A stretch of 64,000 bases of DNA from Chersky-840 sp963838775 (GTDB taxonomy: Bacteria; Actinomycetota; Acidimicrobiia; Acidimicrobiales; UBA8190): the NCBI GenBank assembly GCA_963838775.1, contig CAWISP010000037.1:42345-106344 (forward strand), in the 5' to 3' direction. Positions 6,926 to 15,939 of the stretch are shown one piece after another. Numbering within the stretch: position 1 is the stretch's first letter; each line of letters opens with the position of its first letter. Both the position numbers and the translations under genes were made by a program. The notes under the pieces were generated by a model, which was not told the DNA's origin, searched no databases, and worked only from the letters and a program-made list of their open reading frames with translations.

Positions 6926-9447
6926 GGTCGAGTCCCCCGGCCCGTGGCGGGCTGCGGGCCCGAGGTCGCGCCGCCACTGCGCTCGAGCATGCCTTCGAGG
7001 CGGGCCCACCAGCGCGACACGCCGTGGTCGACGGGTCCGAAGGGCAGGGGCGGCCGGGCCCCACCCCCCGCCTTGTCCCACTGCTCGACGTGCCATCCCC
7101 GCCGACGGGCGATGGTGGCCAGCCGTGCCTCGGGGTTGACCGCCACCGGGAAGCCGACGCATTCGAGGAGAGGGAGGTCCGACGCCGAGTCGGCGTAGGC
7201 GACCGACTCGCCGAGATCGAGGCCTTCGCTCGCCGCGTATTCGGCCAGGACGAGGGCACGCGCCTCCCCGGTGGGCGGGAGTTGCTCCAGGCGACCCGTG
7301 TACCGGCCGCGGGAGTCCTGGCCGAGCTGGGCACACACCACCTCGTCGAACAGCGGTCGCAAGGGCTCGACCACGAAATCGAGTGCGCCGGTGATGAGGA
7401 CCGTGCGATGTCCGAGCGCCCGATGGGCGCGCACCCGGGCGAAACCGGCGGGGAAGGACTTCGCCAAGAGCAAATGATGGAACATGTCGAGGGCGTCGGC
7501 GCGCAGCAGTTGGGCGGGGGCGCCCTCGTAGCGCCGGTAGAAGCTGCGCAGGAAATCGCCCCGGTCACGACGATCGAGGGCGAGCAGCGACGGGGCTTCA
7601 CGCAGGATCCCCGCCGCGAACGTGACGCGCTCGCCCACAGGGAGGTGCCGGCTCGCCAGCCAGGCGTAGGACTCCACCACGTTGGAGGCCACGAGCGTGT
7701 TCTCGAGGTCGAAGGCGGCAAGGTGACGATCGGGCGACAAGATGGCGGTGCGCGCCCGGTCAGAGCGACTGGCCACCGTCGAGCGCCGGGGTGACGAGCG
7801 CACCCGGGCGTGTTCCACCACCGACGGAAGGTGGACGTCGTGGACGTACCCGGGCCACGAGATCACCCCGGGGTCGAAGCAGAACGCCGCTTTGTCCTCC
7901 GATGAGAGCCGCTCCCACAACGACAGGAGCCGGTCGACCCGGAAATGCGCCTCGGTCTCGGTGTAGGCGCCGTAGAGCTCGGTGTAGCCCAGGGCGCGTT
8001 CGGCCTGCGTGCGCCGCTCTTCCACCCGCGCCGCCAGATCGGCCCGTTCGCCGCGCACGGGAAGGGTGCCGAGGACGCGCTCGGCTGTGGTCAGCGCCTT
8101 GGTGGCCCGCTGGAGCTGACGCTGGACGCGGCCGCGCCCGGGAAACGACCACTGCGGGACCATGATGGGCTGGCCGTCGGAGTCATAGAGCGGGTGGTCG
8201 GTGAACCACGACCGGACGAGCTCGACGAGCTGTCCGTACCGGAGCGGGTTCCGCACGCTCGACGCCACGTGGTACACGGTGGGCCCGCCGGGATCGGGGC
8301 CGGCCGCGGCCACGGCGATAATCGCCGCCACCACCATGTCGACGGGGATGACGTCCACGACCCCTTCGGGGACGCCGGGGAATTCGCGTAACAGCCCGCG
8401 CCCGTAGGACACGATGATGGGCTCGGCCATCCGGAAGCCGCGGATCCAGCCCGGGCGCGGCTCGGCCAGCGCCGACTCGATGATCGAGGGGCGGACGATG
8501 GTGATGGGGAGCGCGCCGTGCCCACCCACGAGCGCCCGCTCGCCGAGGGCCTTGGTGAAGGCATAGGCGTCGGGCCACCCCAGTGCCTGGGCCCGGGCCC
8601 GACCGCGGTCGACGAGTTGCGTGCGCACCCACTCGTCGCGCAGCTTCTCGGCCCGTTCCGCCAGCAGATGGGTGCCGGCCGCTCCGAGCTCGGCCCGAGC
8701 CGTCTTGGTGAGCTGGCCGAGGCGTTCCGGAGCACGCGACGCGGACTCGAGGTCGTCGCGCAGGCGGCGGGCCGCGGTGACCTCGGCGTCGATGTTGACC
8801 TCGGTGGTCACCGTGGTGTGGGTCCGGGCTCTCGCTCCGGACGCCAACGCCTCGGTGGCGAGGGTCTCGGTGGCGTCTCCCTGGTGCGTTCCGGCCACGT
8901 ACGCCGTGGAGACGGTGACGAGATGGGTGGGCGGTGCGCCGGGATGGGCGAAACGACGTGTCTCGGCCACCGACTCGATGGCGGCGGCCACGCGCGACGG
9001 GCCCAGGAGGTTCACTTCGACGGCGGTGTCGAGAGGAGCATCGAAGGCGACGGTGGCCGCGGAGTGCACCACCACGTCGCACGAGGCGAGCAGGCGCCGG
9101 CCCTCGTCATCGAGGTCGAGACCATCGCGCCCCACGTCGCCGGCCACGGCGCTGACCCGGCCGCCCACCACCTCGTCGAAGCGGTTACCGAGCTCCTCGC
9201 GCAGGCGGTTGAAGCAGTCGTTGCGCACCACCTCTCGTGCCAACCGGGCAGCGGCGTCGGCACGGCGGGTGGGGCGGACCAAGACCGCCACCTCGCTCGC
9301 CGGGACGGCGCGCACCAGCCGCTCGACGAGAGCGGTCCCGAGAAAGCCCGTGGCTCCCGTCACGAGGATGCGCCTGCCCGCCAGGGCGTCGGCGATGGAC
9401 AGGGGGCCCGAATTCCCGGCTGCCGTGGGGGTGGTCACCTCAGCCAC
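6922..9447 (-). CDS. Fatty acyl-CoA reductase (extended SDR) fused to a HAD-IB domain
   Basis: 841 residues. Residues about 20-560 are an NAD(P)-binding male-sterility/FAR-type reductase: GATGFLGTALVERL, VVVHSAATVAF, and the catalytic pair in YAFTKALGE, followed by IVRPSIIESA. Residues about 565-790 are a phosphoserine-phosphatase-like HAD domain: AAFDLENTLVASN (motif 1 with Glu in place of the usual second Asp), ITGALD (motif 2) and YADSASDLPLL (motif 4). Related fusions occur in mycobacteria and other actinobacteria. Expected activity of the first domain is reduction of an acyl-CoA to aldehyde or alcohol. GTG start at 9447, only 23 bp from the divergent TetR gene. First gene of a four-gene coupled operon. 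Confidence 0.88.
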   Translation of the reverse strand: MAEVTTPTAAGNSGPLSIADALAGRRILVTGATGFLGTALVERLVRAVPASEVAVLVRPTRRADAAARLAREVVRNDCFNRLREELGNRFDEVVGGRVSAVAGDVGRDGLDLDDEGRRLLASCDVVVHSAATVAFDAPLDTAVEVNLLGPSRVAAAIESVAETRRFAHPGAPPTHLVTVSTAYVAGTHQGDATETLATEALASGARARTHTTVTTEVNIDAEVTAARRLRDDLESASRAPERLGQLTKTARAELGAAGTHLLAERAEKLRDEWVRTQLVDRGRARAQALGWPDAYAFTKALGERALVGGHGALPITIVRPSIIESALAEPRPGWIRGFRMAEPIIVSYGRGLLREFPGVPEGVVDVIPVDMVVAAIIAVAAAGPDPGGPTVYHVASSVRNPLRYGQLVELVRSWFTDHPLYDSDGQPIMVPQWSFPGRGRVQRQLQRATKALTTAERVLGTLPVRGERADLAARVEERRTQAERALGYTELYGAYTETEAHFRVDRLLSLWERLSSEDKAAFCFDPGVISWPGYVHDVHLPSVVEHARVRSSPRRSTVASRSDRARTAILSPDRHLAAFDLENTLVASNVVESYAWLASRHLPVGERVTFAAGILREAPSLLALDRRDRGDFLRSFYRRYEGAPAQLLRADALDMFHHLLLAKSFPAGFARVRAHRALGHRTVLITGALDFVVEPLRPLFDEVVCAQLGQDSRGRYTGRLEQLPPTGEARALVLAEYAASEGLDLGESVAYADSASDLPLLECVGFPVAVNPEARLATIARRRGWHVEQWDKAGGGARPPLPFGPVDHGVSRWWARLEGMLERSGGATSGPQPATGRGTRP

Positions 9448-9456
9448 GATCTCTGT

Positions 9457-9470
9457 CTACCATATGGTAG
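9457..9470. promoter_or_regulatory. 14-bp palindrome, probable TetR operator
   Basis: CTACCATATGGTAG is a perfect palindrome occupying most of the 23 bp between the two divergent GTG starts at 9447 and 9471. TetR-family proteins commonly bind palindromes between themselves and the divergent target operon, so control of both genes is inferred. Because there is no room for ordinary leaders, either the transcripts are nearly leaderless or true starts lie further inside the genes. Confidence 0.6.
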
Positions 9471-10169
9471 GTGGAGGCGGGGAGAAGGCCGAGCGCAGCG
9501 CTGCACCGTCCCGAAGGCGGCACCGCCGATCGCATTCTGGACGCAGCCCTGGCGTCGTTCGGGTCCCGCGGCTACGAGGCGACGTCGCTCGACGCCCTGG
9601 CCGACAGCCTCGGGGTGCGCAAGCAGTCGATCCTGTACTGGTTTCCGTCCAAAGAGGTCCTGCTCGAAGCGCTGATCGACCGCTCCGCCATGGAGCTGGC
9701 CCACGCCCTCGAAGACTCGCTGGCGCGAGCGGGATCGGGCTGGTGGCGGGTGGAGGCGGTGGTGCGATCGGTCTTCCGGCTCGCATCCCGACGCCCCGAG
9801 CTGCTGGGTCTCCTGCGTGAGGTGGGTCGCCTCGGCCCCCCGTCGGCGACGAGGCTCATGCTCGTGCTCGAACCCCTCGTCACGAGGGCGTCGAGCTTTC
9901 TCGAGGACGAGATGGATGCCGGCCACATGCGGCGCCACGAGCCACGCCTGCTCCTGCTGGCCATCTACTCCACGGTGGTGGGCATGATCACCGAGGTCGA
10001 GGTGCTGCGGGCGCTCGGAGAGGATCCGACCCCGCGCTCGTTGGTCCGGCGCCGCCAGGAGATCTTGCGGTTGCTGCGCTCCGCGCTGCTCGTCGAGGAC
10101 CGCGACGAGGTGTCGCCTCAGGAGGGCGGAGCGGGGGGCCGGGGCCGTGTCGGGCGCGGTGGCGTGTAG
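9471..10169 (+). CDS. TetR-family transcriptional regulator
   Basis: 232 residues. The N-terminal helix-turn-helix reads ILDAALASFGSRGYEAT, SLDALADSLGVRKQ and SILYWFPSKEVLLEAL, a textbook TetR DNA-binding domain. The C-terminal region is the ligand-binding part (TetR_C type). The gene is divergent from the reductase operon with the palindrome between them, so it most likely represses that operon and itself in response to an acyl or lipid signal. The 3' end overlaps the convergent membrane-protein gene by about 50 bp. Confidence 0.88.
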   Translation: MEAGRRPSAALHRPEGGTADRILDAALASFGSRGYEATSLDALADSLGVRKQSILYWFPSKEVLLEALIDRSAMELAHALEDSLARAGSGWWRVEAVVRSVFRLASRRPELLGLLREVGRLGPPSATRLMLVLEPLVTRASSFLEDEMDAGHMRRHEPRLLLLAIYSTVVGMITEVEVLRALGEDPTPRSLVRRRQEILRLLRSALLVEDRDEVSPQEGGAGGRGRVGRGGV

Positions 10170-11143
10170 CGCTTCGACGGCGTGGGCCCGGTCGGTGCGG
10201 GCTCTTTCCGGCCGCGCCGCCCCCGGGACTGGGCGCGGTCGCGTGCCGCCGCCGCACCGGCGCGCCCGGCGGCGCGGGGGTTGGCGGGAACCCGTCCCCC
10301 TCCACTTCCCCGCGTCGCGCCCCGGTCCGTTGCCCCCTTGGTCGTACCCCGGGCTGCGGCGGTCCGGGCCGTCAGGACTCGCTGGTACTTGAACACGCGC
10401 CAGATCAGATATCCGCCGAGGACCCAGAAGGGCAGCGCGAACAGGGGGGATCCCATGGCGGTCCCGAGGAAGAGCAGCGAGAAGCCGACCAACGAACGTC
10501 GACGCGTCAAGGCACAGGCCACCACGACCCCGGACAGCACGATGCGCACCCCGCCCTCCAACAGGATGAGCGAGTCGCTCACGTGCTTGGGGTTGAGCTT
10601 GCCGTGCACACGCGCAGCGGGGTTCAGGTGGATCGCGAACGCCGTGAGGAGGATCCCGACGGCAATGCCGATCGGCGCCGCCGTCAGGGCCAGGAACCGC
10701 TCCCGGTCGTCGAGCCTCTTGATGCGGTGGGCGATCTCCTCGCGAGTCATCGTGTCGAGCTGGTCCACGGGCCGGGGTCGCGCTCCGGCGGGGGCGGGAT
10801 TGAGCAGCGCGCTCATCCGCCCGCTGAACCCCGTGGGTGCGGGCCTCGGGCTATCATCGGGCGATCCGATGTCGTCGTCGGGTGTATCGGTGTCTGTGTC
10901 TGCGAACTCAGCACCGGCATCGGCGTCGTCGTCGGCGGAGTCGCTGTCGACGCCGGCGTCGGGACGAGCGCGAGCGGTACGGGTGGTACGGGTCGCCGTC
11001 GTGGCACGGGTCGCCGTCGTGGAACGGGCCGGGGTGGCGGGTGCCGGCTCGCGCTGGAGGTTGGGGAGTGCGGCCAGGATGCGTTGGCCGATGGTTAGTC
11101 GGGGCGGCGCACCATCGCGGGCGCCGGAGTCGTCGTCAGTCAC
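10118..11143 (-). CDS. Membrane protein of unknown function with low-complexity ends
   Basis: 341 residues from GTG at 11143. The first third is Ala/Thr/Arg- then Asp/Glu-rich. A short helix (TREEIAHRIKRLDDRERFLA) leads into three or four hydrophobic segments: PIGIAVGILLTAFAIHL, VRIVLSGVVVACAL, and two around GFSLLFLGTAMGSPLFALPF. It ends in a strongly basic Arg/Gly/Pro tail. No family is recognised. The convergent overlap with the TetR gene suggests the basic tail may be longer than functionally needed, or that the two genes interfere. Confidence 0.65.
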   Translation of the reverse strand: MTDDDSGARDGAPPRLTIGQRILAALPNLQREPAPATPARSTTATRATTATRTTRTARARPDAGVDSDSADDDADAGAEFADTDTDTPDDDIGSPDDSPRPAPTGFSGRMSALLNPAPAGARPRPVDQLDTMTREEIAHRIKRLDDRERFLALTAAPIGIAVGILLTAFAIHLNPAARVHGKLNPKHVSDSLILLEGGVRIVLSGVVVACALTRRRSLVGFSLLFLGTAMGSPLFALPFWVLGGYLIWRVFKYQRVLTARTAAARGTTKGATDRGATRGSGGGRVPANPRAAGRAGAAAARDRAQSRGRRGRKEPAPTGPTPSKRYTPPRPTRPRPPAPPS

Positions 11144-11211
11144 CGGTCCTCGCTCAACGTGCGTACCAGGCTAGTGCCGGCGGAGGAGACGACCACCGCA
11201 CCGCGACGGCT

Positions 11212-12093
11212 CTATGTCTGCGCACGGGCCGGTTCTGTCGCCGGGCGATACAGCACGAGACGCGTCCCGTGGTTGTCGGCAGGATCGATGACCCGGGCCG
11301 TCGCGTCACCCGGGAGCACTCCGGGTACCCCCGGCGACGCCCCGGCGCCGTCGGTGGCCATCGGCGCGTCGCCCGGCACCTCGAAGGCCAGATGGTGCAG
11401 CCGGCCCGGCCACGGGCCCAGCCAGTCGGCCAGCGGTGATCGTCCCGGCGCCGCCGGCGCTACCACACGAACGGCGAGGGGGCCCGCCCACCGCAGGTCG
11501 ACCCACGCCCAGGACCCGTCCGGTCCCACCCCTTGCCCGGCGCGCTGGCCACCGAGGAGACCCTCGAACAACGCCAGCCCCGTGTCGAGGTCGGCGACGG
11601 CGTGGGTCACCCGCTCGAGTGATGCCGCCAGCTCCGACCGCTCGGCCGGGAATCCCTCGGGCGGCGGGGACTGCCACAGATGTGAGGCCTGAGCGATCTG
11701 CACCACGATGCCGGTGGCCTGGCGGGGGTGGAGGAAGGCCTCTTTCCAGTCGTCGTTGCTGAGGTCGACGCCCACCGGGGTGAAGCCGGCGTGGCGGGCG
11801 TCGTCGAGCGCCGACGCGAGGTCGGGCACCTTGAAGGTCAGGTGGTGAGGTCCGGGCCCGTGCCGGTCGAGAAAGCGGCGGAGGAACGGATTGTCCTCGG
11901 GGTGCCACGGCTGGAGGATCTCCACCCGACCGGCGTTGGCGTACCGCAGCTGGGCCGGACTGAAGCCGACGTTCACGCCCCCCGAGGTCCACTGCCCCCC
12001 GAGCTCGACGGCATAGCGCGGCCAGGCATCGGACCAGCGCTCCACGGCCACCGCCACATGGTCGAGCGAGGCGTCAGAGATCGTCGGGGACAT
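11212..12093 (-). CDS. VOC-superfamily protein with two glyoxalase-like domains
   Basis: 293 residues. The first domain starts LDHVAVAVERWSDAW and has PHHLTFKVPDL and VQIAQ at the metal positions expected of VOC proteins. The second starts LERVTHAVADLDTGLALFEGLLG and has LHHLAFEVPGD and later NHGTRLVLY. The arrangement resembles methylmalonyl-CoA epimerase or dioxygenase-type VOC pairs; substrate not assigned. Divergent from the amidase gene, with 87 bp between them. Confidence 0.8.
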   Translation of the reverse strand: MSPTISDASLDHVAVAVERWSDAWPRYAVELGGQWTSGGVNVGFSPAQLRYANAGRVEILQPWHPEDNPFLRRFLDRHGPGPHHLTFKVPDLASALDDARHAGFTPVGVDLSNDDWKEAFLHPRQATGIVVQIAQASHLWQSPPPEGFPAERSELAASLERVTHAVADLDTGLALFEGLLGGQRAGQGVGPDGSWAWVDLRWAGPLAVRVVAPAAPGRSPLADWLGPWPGRLHHLAFEVPGDAPMATDGAGASPGVPGVLPGDATARVIDPADNHGTRLVLYRPATEPARAQT

Positions 12094-12180
12094 TGGTCCA
12101 GGTTGCCGTGCACGGTGGCGGCGTGTCCATCTCCGTGCGGCGCCGGGGCACCGCCACCCGAGTCGTGCTACGCGTGGGGC

Positions 12181-13587
12181 ATGGACTTCCGACGTGAGTC
12201 ACTCACCGATCTGGCGGCTTCGGTGCGGTCGGGCCAGGCAAGCGCCCGCGCCCTCGTCACCCACGCCCTCGAGCGCATCGAAGCGCTCAACCCCCAGGTG
12301 AACGCTTTCACCGCCATCGACGCCGACGACGCGCTCGAGGCGGCGTCGGTGATCGACGCCGCCGCGGCGGCCGGAGAGGACCCGGGGCCCCTGGCCGGAA
12401 TCCCCATCGGGGTCAAGGACCTCGACGACGCGGCCGGCTTCGTAACCTCCTTTGGCTCCGCCGTCTTCGCGGGTGGTCCGGCCGCCGTGCAGGACTCGCC
12501 CCTGGTGGCGCGCCTGAAGGCGGCGGGCTGCGTCGTGGTCGGCAAGACGAATACGCCCGAGCTCGGGTGGAAGGCCGACACCGACAACGTGGTGTTCGGC
12601 CCGACTTCCAACCCGTGGAACCTGGCCTACAGCCCGGGGGGTTCCTCGGGAGGAGCGGCGGCCGCCATCGCGTCGGGGATGGTCCCCCTCGCCACGGGGT
12701 CCGACGGGGGAGGGTCGATCCGGATCCCCTCGTCGTGTTGCGGCCTGAGCGGCATCAAGCCTTCGCTCGGCCGGGTCCCTTCGGGCGGTGTCCACGGCTC
12801 GGACTGGCACGACCTGTCGACGAAGGGGCCCATGGCCCGACGCGTCGCCGACGTGGTCACCGCGCTCGACATCGCCGTGGGGCCCGACCCCACCGATATC
12901 CGCTCCCTTCCGAGGCCCGAAGCGTCATGGCCGGCCGCGCTCGAGGATGCGCAGCTCCCCAGCAAGGTGGCATGGTCCCCGACCCTCGGCTACGCGCCTC
13001 TCGACGACGAGGTGCGCGCCCTGTGCGAGGACGTGATCGACAAGCTCAAGACACTCGGGACAGAAGTCGTCGAAATCGAAGTCGTGTTCGACGAAGACCC
13101 GGTGCGGGACTGGTTGACGTTGGCCGTTGCCTACAACTGGCGCACCCTGGCGCCCTACCGTGACACCGAGGTCTGGGAGCGTGTCGATCCTCTGCTGGCC
13201 GCTCAGGTGGATTGGGCGACCGACAATCTGTCGGCCCTCGACATCGTGCGGGCGCAGGACGCGTGCCACACCTTGAACCTCAAGCTGGTAGAGCTCTTCC
13301 GTGACGTGCGACTGCTGTTGACGCCGACGTGCGCGGGGTCGCCGCCTCCCCGAAGCCTCGAGGGACAGGGACTCATCAACGGCGAGCTCGAAGCCAACTG
13401 GGCGCGCTTCACCTATCCCTTCAACATGACGCGCTCTCCGGCGGCATCGGTGTGCGCCGGACTGACGCCGGGCGGGCTGCCGGTCGGGATCCAACTGGTG
13501 GGACCCCAGCACGCCGACCTGGTGGTCATCCGCTCGGCGGCCGCGCTCGAAGACGCCATCGGTTTCGACGCCGTCGCGCCGGTCTGA
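12181..13587 (+). CDS. Amidase signature family hydrolase
   Basis: 468 residues from ATG at 12181; the frame is open further upstream, but that stretch is antisense to the VOC gene. The Ser-Ser-Lys triad is visible: Lys in GIPIGVKDLDD, the Ser-rich loop YSPGGSSGGAAAAIASG and TGSDGGGSIRIPSSCCG. C-terminal MTRSPAASVCAG and LPVGIQLVG are typical of the family. Such enzymes hydrolyse varied amides and include GatA-like proteins; absence of gatB/gatC nearby argues against a tRNA amidotransferase role. Confidence 0.88.
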   Translation: MDFRRESLTDLAASVRSGQASARALVTHALERIEALNPQVNAFTAIDADDALEAASVIDAAAAAGEDPGPLAGIPIGVKDLDDAAGFVTSFGSAVFAGGPAAVQDSPLVARLKAAGCVVVGKTNTPELGWKADTDNVVFGPTSNPWNLAYSPGGSSGGAAAAIASGMVPLATGSDGGGSIRIPSSCCGLSGIKPSLGRVPSGGVHGSDWHDLSTKGPMARRVADVVTALDIAVGPDPTDIRSLPRPEASWPAALEDAQLPSKVAWSPTLGYAPLDDEVRALCEDVIDKLKTLGTEVVEIEVVFDEDPVRDWLTLAVAYNWRTLAPYRDTEVWERVDPLLAAQVDWATDNLSALDIVRAQDACHTLNLKLVELFRDVRLLLTPTCAGSPPPRSLEGQGLINGELEANWARFTYPFNMTRSPAASVCAGLTPGGLPVGIQLVGPQHADLVVIRSAAALEDAIGFDAVAPV

Positions 13588-13649
13588 TGTCGTGGCGCCG
13601 TGAGCTGACCTTGCCGGCGGCAATCGTGGCGGTGGCGACCGGGGTGGGC

Positions 13650-13860
13650 GGGCGCTAACGTACGTGCGCTCCGGACGCCAGACGGAGTGGTGGAGGCCCA
13701 GCGAAGCCGGTGAGATCCCGGCGCTGTCCCGCAACGGTGATGCCCTTTTCGGGGACGAGCCCGGACGCCTGACCTGCATCGGCGAAACCTGTCCTCGGAG
13801 GAAGGGCGGTTCGTTGGACACCACTGTCGGGTGTTGCAGCGGGCGCACTTCGTCCTCCGC
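13650..13860 (+). promoter_or_regulatory. Cobalamin riboswitch
   Basis: The leader of the btu/cob operon contains the conserved core GCCGGTGAGATCCCGGCGCT immediately followed by GTCCCGCAACGG (about 13703-13737), and the B12-box-like CCCGGACGCCTGACCTGC about 13761-13778. Order and spacing match the adenosylcobalamin riboswitch class. It lies between the amidase stop and btuF. By family knowledge B12 binding shuts off expression downstream; here that would cover transport and salvage genes. Ends are approximate. Confidence 0.9.
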
Positions 13861-13881
13861 AACCCGATGGAGGATGACCAC

Positions 13882-14832
13882 ATGCACAAACGCTCGACGC
13901 GAGCCCTGCTTGCCGTTTGTGCCGGGCTCGGATTGCTCGTTGCGTCCTGTAGCAGCACGTCGAGCCCTTCCCCCGACGCGGCGGCGGCGTCTCCGGGGTC
14001 GTTCCCGGTGTCGATCTCGGCCGCCAACGGCACGGTTCGGATCACGGCGCGTCCCGATGCCATCGTGTCGCTGTCGCCAACGGCGACCGAGATGTTGTAC
14101 GCCATCGGTGCCGGGAGCCAGGTGAAGGCGGTCGACAAGTACTCTGACTACCCCAAGCAGGCACCCCGCACGACCCTCGACGACCTCTCGCCCAACGTCG
14201 AGGCCATCGTGGCGTACCGGCCCGACCTGGTGGTGGTCCCCGGTGACAGCAGCGGGCTCACGGCTCGGCTCAAGACGTTTGGCATTCCCGTCTTGTCGCT
14301 CCCCCCGGCGTCGACCCTGGCCGACGCCTACGTCCAGTACGACCAACTGGGCCTGGCCACCGGTCACGTCCAGGCGGCTCAGTCCGAGGCGGCCCGCGTG
14401 AAGGCGCAGGTCGCCCAGATCGTGCGCGAGGCCCCCAAGTCGAACGTGGGCCAGACCTATTACTACGAGCTCGACCAGACCTATTACTCGGTGACGTCGT
14501 CGACCTTCATCGGGAAGGTGCTCGGCCTCCTCGGGCTGCGCAACATCGCCGACCGTGCCCCGTCGGCCGCGTCGAGCGGCGGCTATCCCCAGCTCTCGGC
14601 CGAGTTCATCGTGCAGTCGAACCCCGATTGGGTGTTCCTGGCTGACACCATCTGTTGCGGACAGACTGCGCACACGGTGGCGGCGCGGCCGGGATGGTCG
14701 ACGATGAAGGCGGTCCAAAAGGGTCAGATGGTCGGTCTCAACGACGACATCGCATCGCGTTGGGGACCCCGCATCGTGAACCTGCTGCAGACGGTGGAGA
14801 GCGCGCTGAAGCATCATCCCGGTGGGACGTGA
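13882..14832 (+). CDS. btuF: Corrinoid ABC transporter substrate-binding lipoprotein
   Basis: 316 residues. The ATG at 13882 is chosen because GGAGG lies 8 nt upstream, giving MHKRST, a hydrophobic signal and the lipobox LLVASC. The mature protein has the periplasmic binding protein fold of the BtuF/FhuD class (VSLSPTATEMLYAIGAGSQV, PNVEAIVAYRPDLVVV, AARPGWSTMKAVQKGQ). It directly follows the B12 riboswitch and overlaps btuC, which fixes the ligand as cobalamin or cobinamide with good confidence. Confidence 0.9.
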   Translation: MHKRSTRALLAVCAGLGLLVASCSSTSSPSPDAAAASPGSFPVSISAANGTVRITARPDAIVSLSPTATEMLYAIGAGSQVKAVDKYSDYPKQAPRTTLDDLSPNVEAIVAYRPDLVVVPGDSSGLTARLKTFGIPVLSLPPASTLADAYVQYDQLGLATGHVQAAQSEAARVKAQVAQIVREAPKSNVGQTYYYELDQTYYSVTSSTFIGKVLGLLGLRNIADRAPSAASSGGYPQLSAEFIVQSNPDWVFLADTICCGQTAHTVAARPGWSTMKAVQKGQMVGLNDDIASRWGPRIVNLLQTVESALKHHPGGT

Positions 14833-15929
14833 GCACCACGCTGCCCCGAAACGAGGTCGCGCCGGCGACGGCCGGCGACGCAGGGGACGAGGAGTCCTCG
14901 GTGCTGCGGCCCGTCTCGGCGCGCCGTCCCGTCGCGGTGGCGCTAGGCGCCCTGGTCGGCGCGGTGGCACTGGGCGTGTCGATGGGCCCTGCCGACCTGT
15001 CGTTCGTCGCCGCGCTGCGCGTGCTTTTGTCCCACGTCCCGTTGCTGCACTTCCACTCGGGCGTGAGCCGGATCGACGCCGACATTCTGTGGCAGATCCG
15101 GCTGCCTCGGGTCGTGCTCGGCGGACTGGTCGGCGCCATGCTGGCCGGGGGCGGCGCCGCCTTCCAGGGAGTGTTCCGTAACCCCCTGGCCGACCCGTAC
15201 CTGCTGGGCGTGGCCGCCGGGGCCGGGCTGGGGGCGACGGCGGTCATCGTGGCGGGCTCGCAGCTCTCCGAGCTCCTGCCCCTGGCGGCGTTCGCCGGAG
15301 CGGTGGGTGCGGTCACCCTCACCTACGTCGTGGGTGCGACGGTCGGACGCCAGGGCGCCACGGTCTCGATCGTGTTGGCGGGCGTGGCCGTCGCCGCGTT
15401 GCTCACGGCGATCCAAACCTTCCTGCAACAGCAGCACGCGCAGGACCTGCAGTCGGTCTACGCCTGGATCCTCGGCAGCCTCACGGTGGCGACATGGTCC
15501 GACGTGGTGCTCATCCTCCCCTACGTCGCGCTCAGCGCCGTCGTCCTCCTGGCCCACAGAAGGCTCCTCGACGTCCTCCGGGTGGGCGAGGACGAAGCCG
15601 ACAGCCTCGGGGTGCGGTCGTCTCGCGTCCGCATCACGATCGTGGCGGCCGCCACCTTGGGGACCGCCGCGGCGGTGGCGGTGAGCGGTCTCATCGGGTT
15701 CGTCGGCATCATCGTGCCCCACACCGTGCGCCTGACCACCAACGCCAGCTATCGGGTGGTGGTGCCCGTCTCGATGATCGGTGGGGCCGCCTTCCTGATC
15801 CTGGCCGACGTGGCCGCCCGGACGGTGCTCGCCCCGAGTGAGATCCCGATCGGTGTGGTGACCGCGTTCGTCGGCGCGCCGTTCTTCTTGTTCGTCCTCC
15901 GGTCGCGGCGCGTGGGGCGCAGCACGTGA
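14829..15929 (+). CDS. btuC: Corrinoid ABC transporter permease
   Basis: 366 residues from the GTG that overlaps the btuF stop (GTGA). FecCD-family permease with about ten hydrophobic segments; recognisable blocks include RLPRVVLGGLVGAMLAGGG, FQGVFRNPLADPYLLG and GLIGFVGIIVPHTVR. It would form the inner-membrane channel for corrinoid uptake together with BtuD and BtuF. A 40-residue hydrophilic N-terminal extension precedes the first membrane segment. Confidence 0.92.
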   Translation: MSTTLPRNEVAPATAGDAGDEESSVLRPVSARRPVAVALGALVGAVALGVSMGPADLSFVAALRVLLSHVPLLHFHSGVSRIDADILWQIRLPRVVLGGLVGAMLAGGGAAFQGVFRNPLADPYLLGVAAGAGLGATAVIVAGSQLSELLPLAAFAGAVGAVTLTYVVGATVGRQGATVSIVLAGVAVAALLTAIQTFLQQQHAQDLQSVYAWILGSLTVATWSDVVLILPYVALSAVVLLAHRRLLDVLRVGEDEADSLGVRSSRVRITIVAAATLGTAAAVAVSGLIGFVGIIVPHTVRLTTNASYRVVVPVSMIGGAAFLILADVAARTVLAPSEIPIGVVTAFVGAPFFLFVLRSRRVGRST

Positions 15930-15939
15930 ACGGGCCGCC

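Noticed and set aside
4122..7721. Apparent 1199-residue ORF on the minus strand
   Set aside because: Only the last 528 residues (LarA-like) are protein-like and have their own RBS and start; the rest is an out-of-frame reading of the ADH and reductase genes.
10182..11174. Long plus-strand ORF opposite the membrane protein
   Set aside because: Composition (Arg/Ser/Pro) is that of antisense high-GC coding sequence; the minus strand has real membrane segments.
13587..13658. 23-codon ORF between amidase and riboswitch
   Set aside because: Overlaps the amidase stop, but no conserved features; it is more likely leader sequence.
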